This document shows positions 63,139-64,000 of a stretch of DNA of 64,000 nucleotides, piece after piece (the first letter of the stretch is position 1; each line of letters starts with the position of its first letter). The translations under genes were made by a program, and so were the position numbers. Source of the DNA: JAFAZJ01 sp050183765 (GTDB lineage Bacteria > Pseudomonadota > Alphaproteobacteria > Reyranellales > Reyranellaceae). The stretch spans positions 3,106 through 67,105 of the forward strand of contig JBFXAZ010000015.1 of assembly GCA_050183765.1 (NCBI GenBank), read 5' to 3'. A model generated the notes under the pieces. It did not search any database. It had not been told where the DNA came from and was given only the letters and a program-made list of their open reading frames with translations.

Positions 63139-64000
63139 TCAGGCGAACTTCTTGACGAAGTCGGCGAAGAAGGCCTTGAGCTTCTCCTCCGTCGCCGGCG
63201 AAATCTGCTTCTCGGTGCGGATCGCCTCCAGCACCGCGGCGTCGCTCGCCTTCAGGGCCTCGAGCGCGCGGCGCTCGAACTCACCGACACGCGCCACCGG
63301 CAGCGTGTCGAGGAAGCCGCGGGTGCCGGCGAAGATCGAGATCACCTGCTCCTCGACCGCCATCGGCGCGAACTGCGGCTGCTTCAGCAGCTCGGTCAGC
63401 CGCTGGCCGCGCGCCAGCAGGCGCTGGGTCGAGGCATCGAGGTCGGAGGCGAACTGCGCGAAGGCCGCCATCTCGCGATACTGCGCCAGCTCCAGCTTGA
63501 TGGTGCCGGCGACCTGCTTCATCGCCTTGATCTGCGCGGCCGAGCCGACGCGGCTGACCGACAGGCCGACGTTGATGGCGGGACGGATGCCCTGGAAGAA
63601 GAGCTCGGTCTCGAGGAAGATCTGGCCGTCGGTGATCGAGATCACGTTGGTCGGGATGTAGGCCGACACGTCGCCGGCCTGGGTCTCGATGACCGGCAGC
63701 GCGGTGAGCGAGCCCGAGCCGTTCTTCTCGTTGAGCTTCGCCGCGCGCTCGAGCAGGCGGGAGTGCAGGTAGAACACGTCGCCGGGATACGCCTCGCGGC
63801 CCGGCGGGCGGCGCAGCAGCAGCGACATCTGGCGGTACGCAACGGCCTGCTTGGAGAGGTCGTCGTACACGATCACGGCGTGCATGCCATTGTCGCGGAA
63901 GTACTCGCCCATCGCGCAGCCGGTATAGGGCGCGAGGAACTGCAGCGGCGCCGGGTCCGACGCGGTGGCGGCGACGACGATGGAGTATTCCATCGCGCCG
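63139..64000 (-). CDS. atpA: ATP synthase alpha subunit (3' part)
   Basis: The C-terminal 286 residues of the F1 alpha subunit; the gene runs off the right edge. Visible are GAMEYSIVVAATASDPAPLQ, then YTGCAMGEYFRDNGMHAVIV, the segment YPGDVFYLHSRLLERAAKLN, PTNVISITDGQIFLE and VGLSVSRVGSAAQIKAMKQV. The ATG at 63993 is internal (Met in GAMEYSIVV), not the start. atpH and the rest of the operon should lie beyond the window. Confidence 0.97.
   Translation of the reverse strand, partial: GAMEYSIVVAATASDPAPLQFLAPYTGCAMGEYFRDNGMHAVIVYDDLSKQAVAYRQMSLLLRRPPGREAYPGDVFYLHSRLLERAAKLNEKNGSGSLTALPVIETQAGDVSAYIPTNVISITDGQIFLETELFFQGIRPAINVGLSVSRVGSAAQIKAMKQVAGTIKLELAQYREMAAFAQFASDLDASTQRLLARGQRLTELLKQPQFAPMAVEEQVISIFAGTRGFLDTLPVARVGEFERRALEALKASDAAVLEAIRTEKQISPATEEKLKAFFADFVKKFA

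Overview
The window is a 64 kb piece of a GC-rich (roughly 68-70%) alphaproteobacterial chromosome. The blocks rplU-rpmA-obgE-proB, proA-nadD-rsfS-rlmH, gpmI-ctpA-(divergent polysaccharide deacetylase)-rppH and atpAGDC, together with many CoA-ester and ABC-uptake genes, suggest a free-living heterotroph of the Hyphomicrobiales/Rhodospirillales type, possibly Reyranella-like. The genus is a guess from memory of gene order, not a computed result.

Layout. 0-6.2 kb: a partial ModA-like binding protein, then a compact class II lanthipeptide locus. It has a peptidase-less ABC exporter overlapped by an APRT-type phosphoribosyltransferase gene on the + strand. Convergent to these are a 1046-residue LanM synthetase and, upstream of it, a 46-codon precursor gene that is too short for ordinary ORF calling. 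The precursor has its own promoter, a strong ribosome site and an intercistronic terminator. 6.3-8.5 kb: a two-gene gluconate-dehydrogenase/GMC oxidoreductase unit. 8.5-11.3 kb: a small accessory island with a DUF3883 gene broken by an in-frame TGA, a BrnT/HTH-antitoxin pair behind a perfect palindrome, an HNH nuclease and 375 bp without a clear gene. 11.3-20.6 kb: a branched-chain-amino-acid type ABC operon (two permeases, two ATPases, one binding protein) ending in a tandem CoA-transferase, then an enoyl-CoA hydratase, a DUF2171 protein and a LigB-type dioxygenase. 20.6-36.7 kb: an MFS exporter, tRNA-Ser(CGA) and the conserved rplU...rlmH cluster, split between proB and proA by a dipeptide/oligopeptide ABC operon, an HxlR regulator, a GFA-domain protein and a PhzF protein.

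36.7-53.4 kb: mixed genes, including a membrane adenylate cyclase with a 2Fe-2S ferredoxin domain, an ArsC-like protein, recX joined to an acyl-CoA carboxylase beta subunit, paired TetR regulators, an SGNH-SxtJ-DUF5989-carbamoyltransferase operon, and a quinone reductase/nitronate monooxygenase/SDR operon with ATGA overlaps. 53.5-64 kb: a secreted protein paralogous to the one beside proA, gpmI, ctpA, a divergent polysaccharide deacetylase, rppH, a ferritin-like protein and the 3' part of the ATP synthase operon (atpA partial, atpG, atpD, atpC) on the - strand.

The most interesting system is the lanthipeptide locus. The precursor lacks the usual double-glycine site, the exporter lacks the usual C39 leader peptidase domain, and the cyclase zinc site has the Cys-Cys-Cys arrangement known from ProcM-type promiscuous enzymes. 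Secondary points of interest are a redox-coupled cyclase, two adjacent housekeeping genes (rsfS, rlmH) with no canonical start codon, and several imperfectly palindromic intergenic repeats that supply stop codons or ribosome-binding sites to neighbouring genes.
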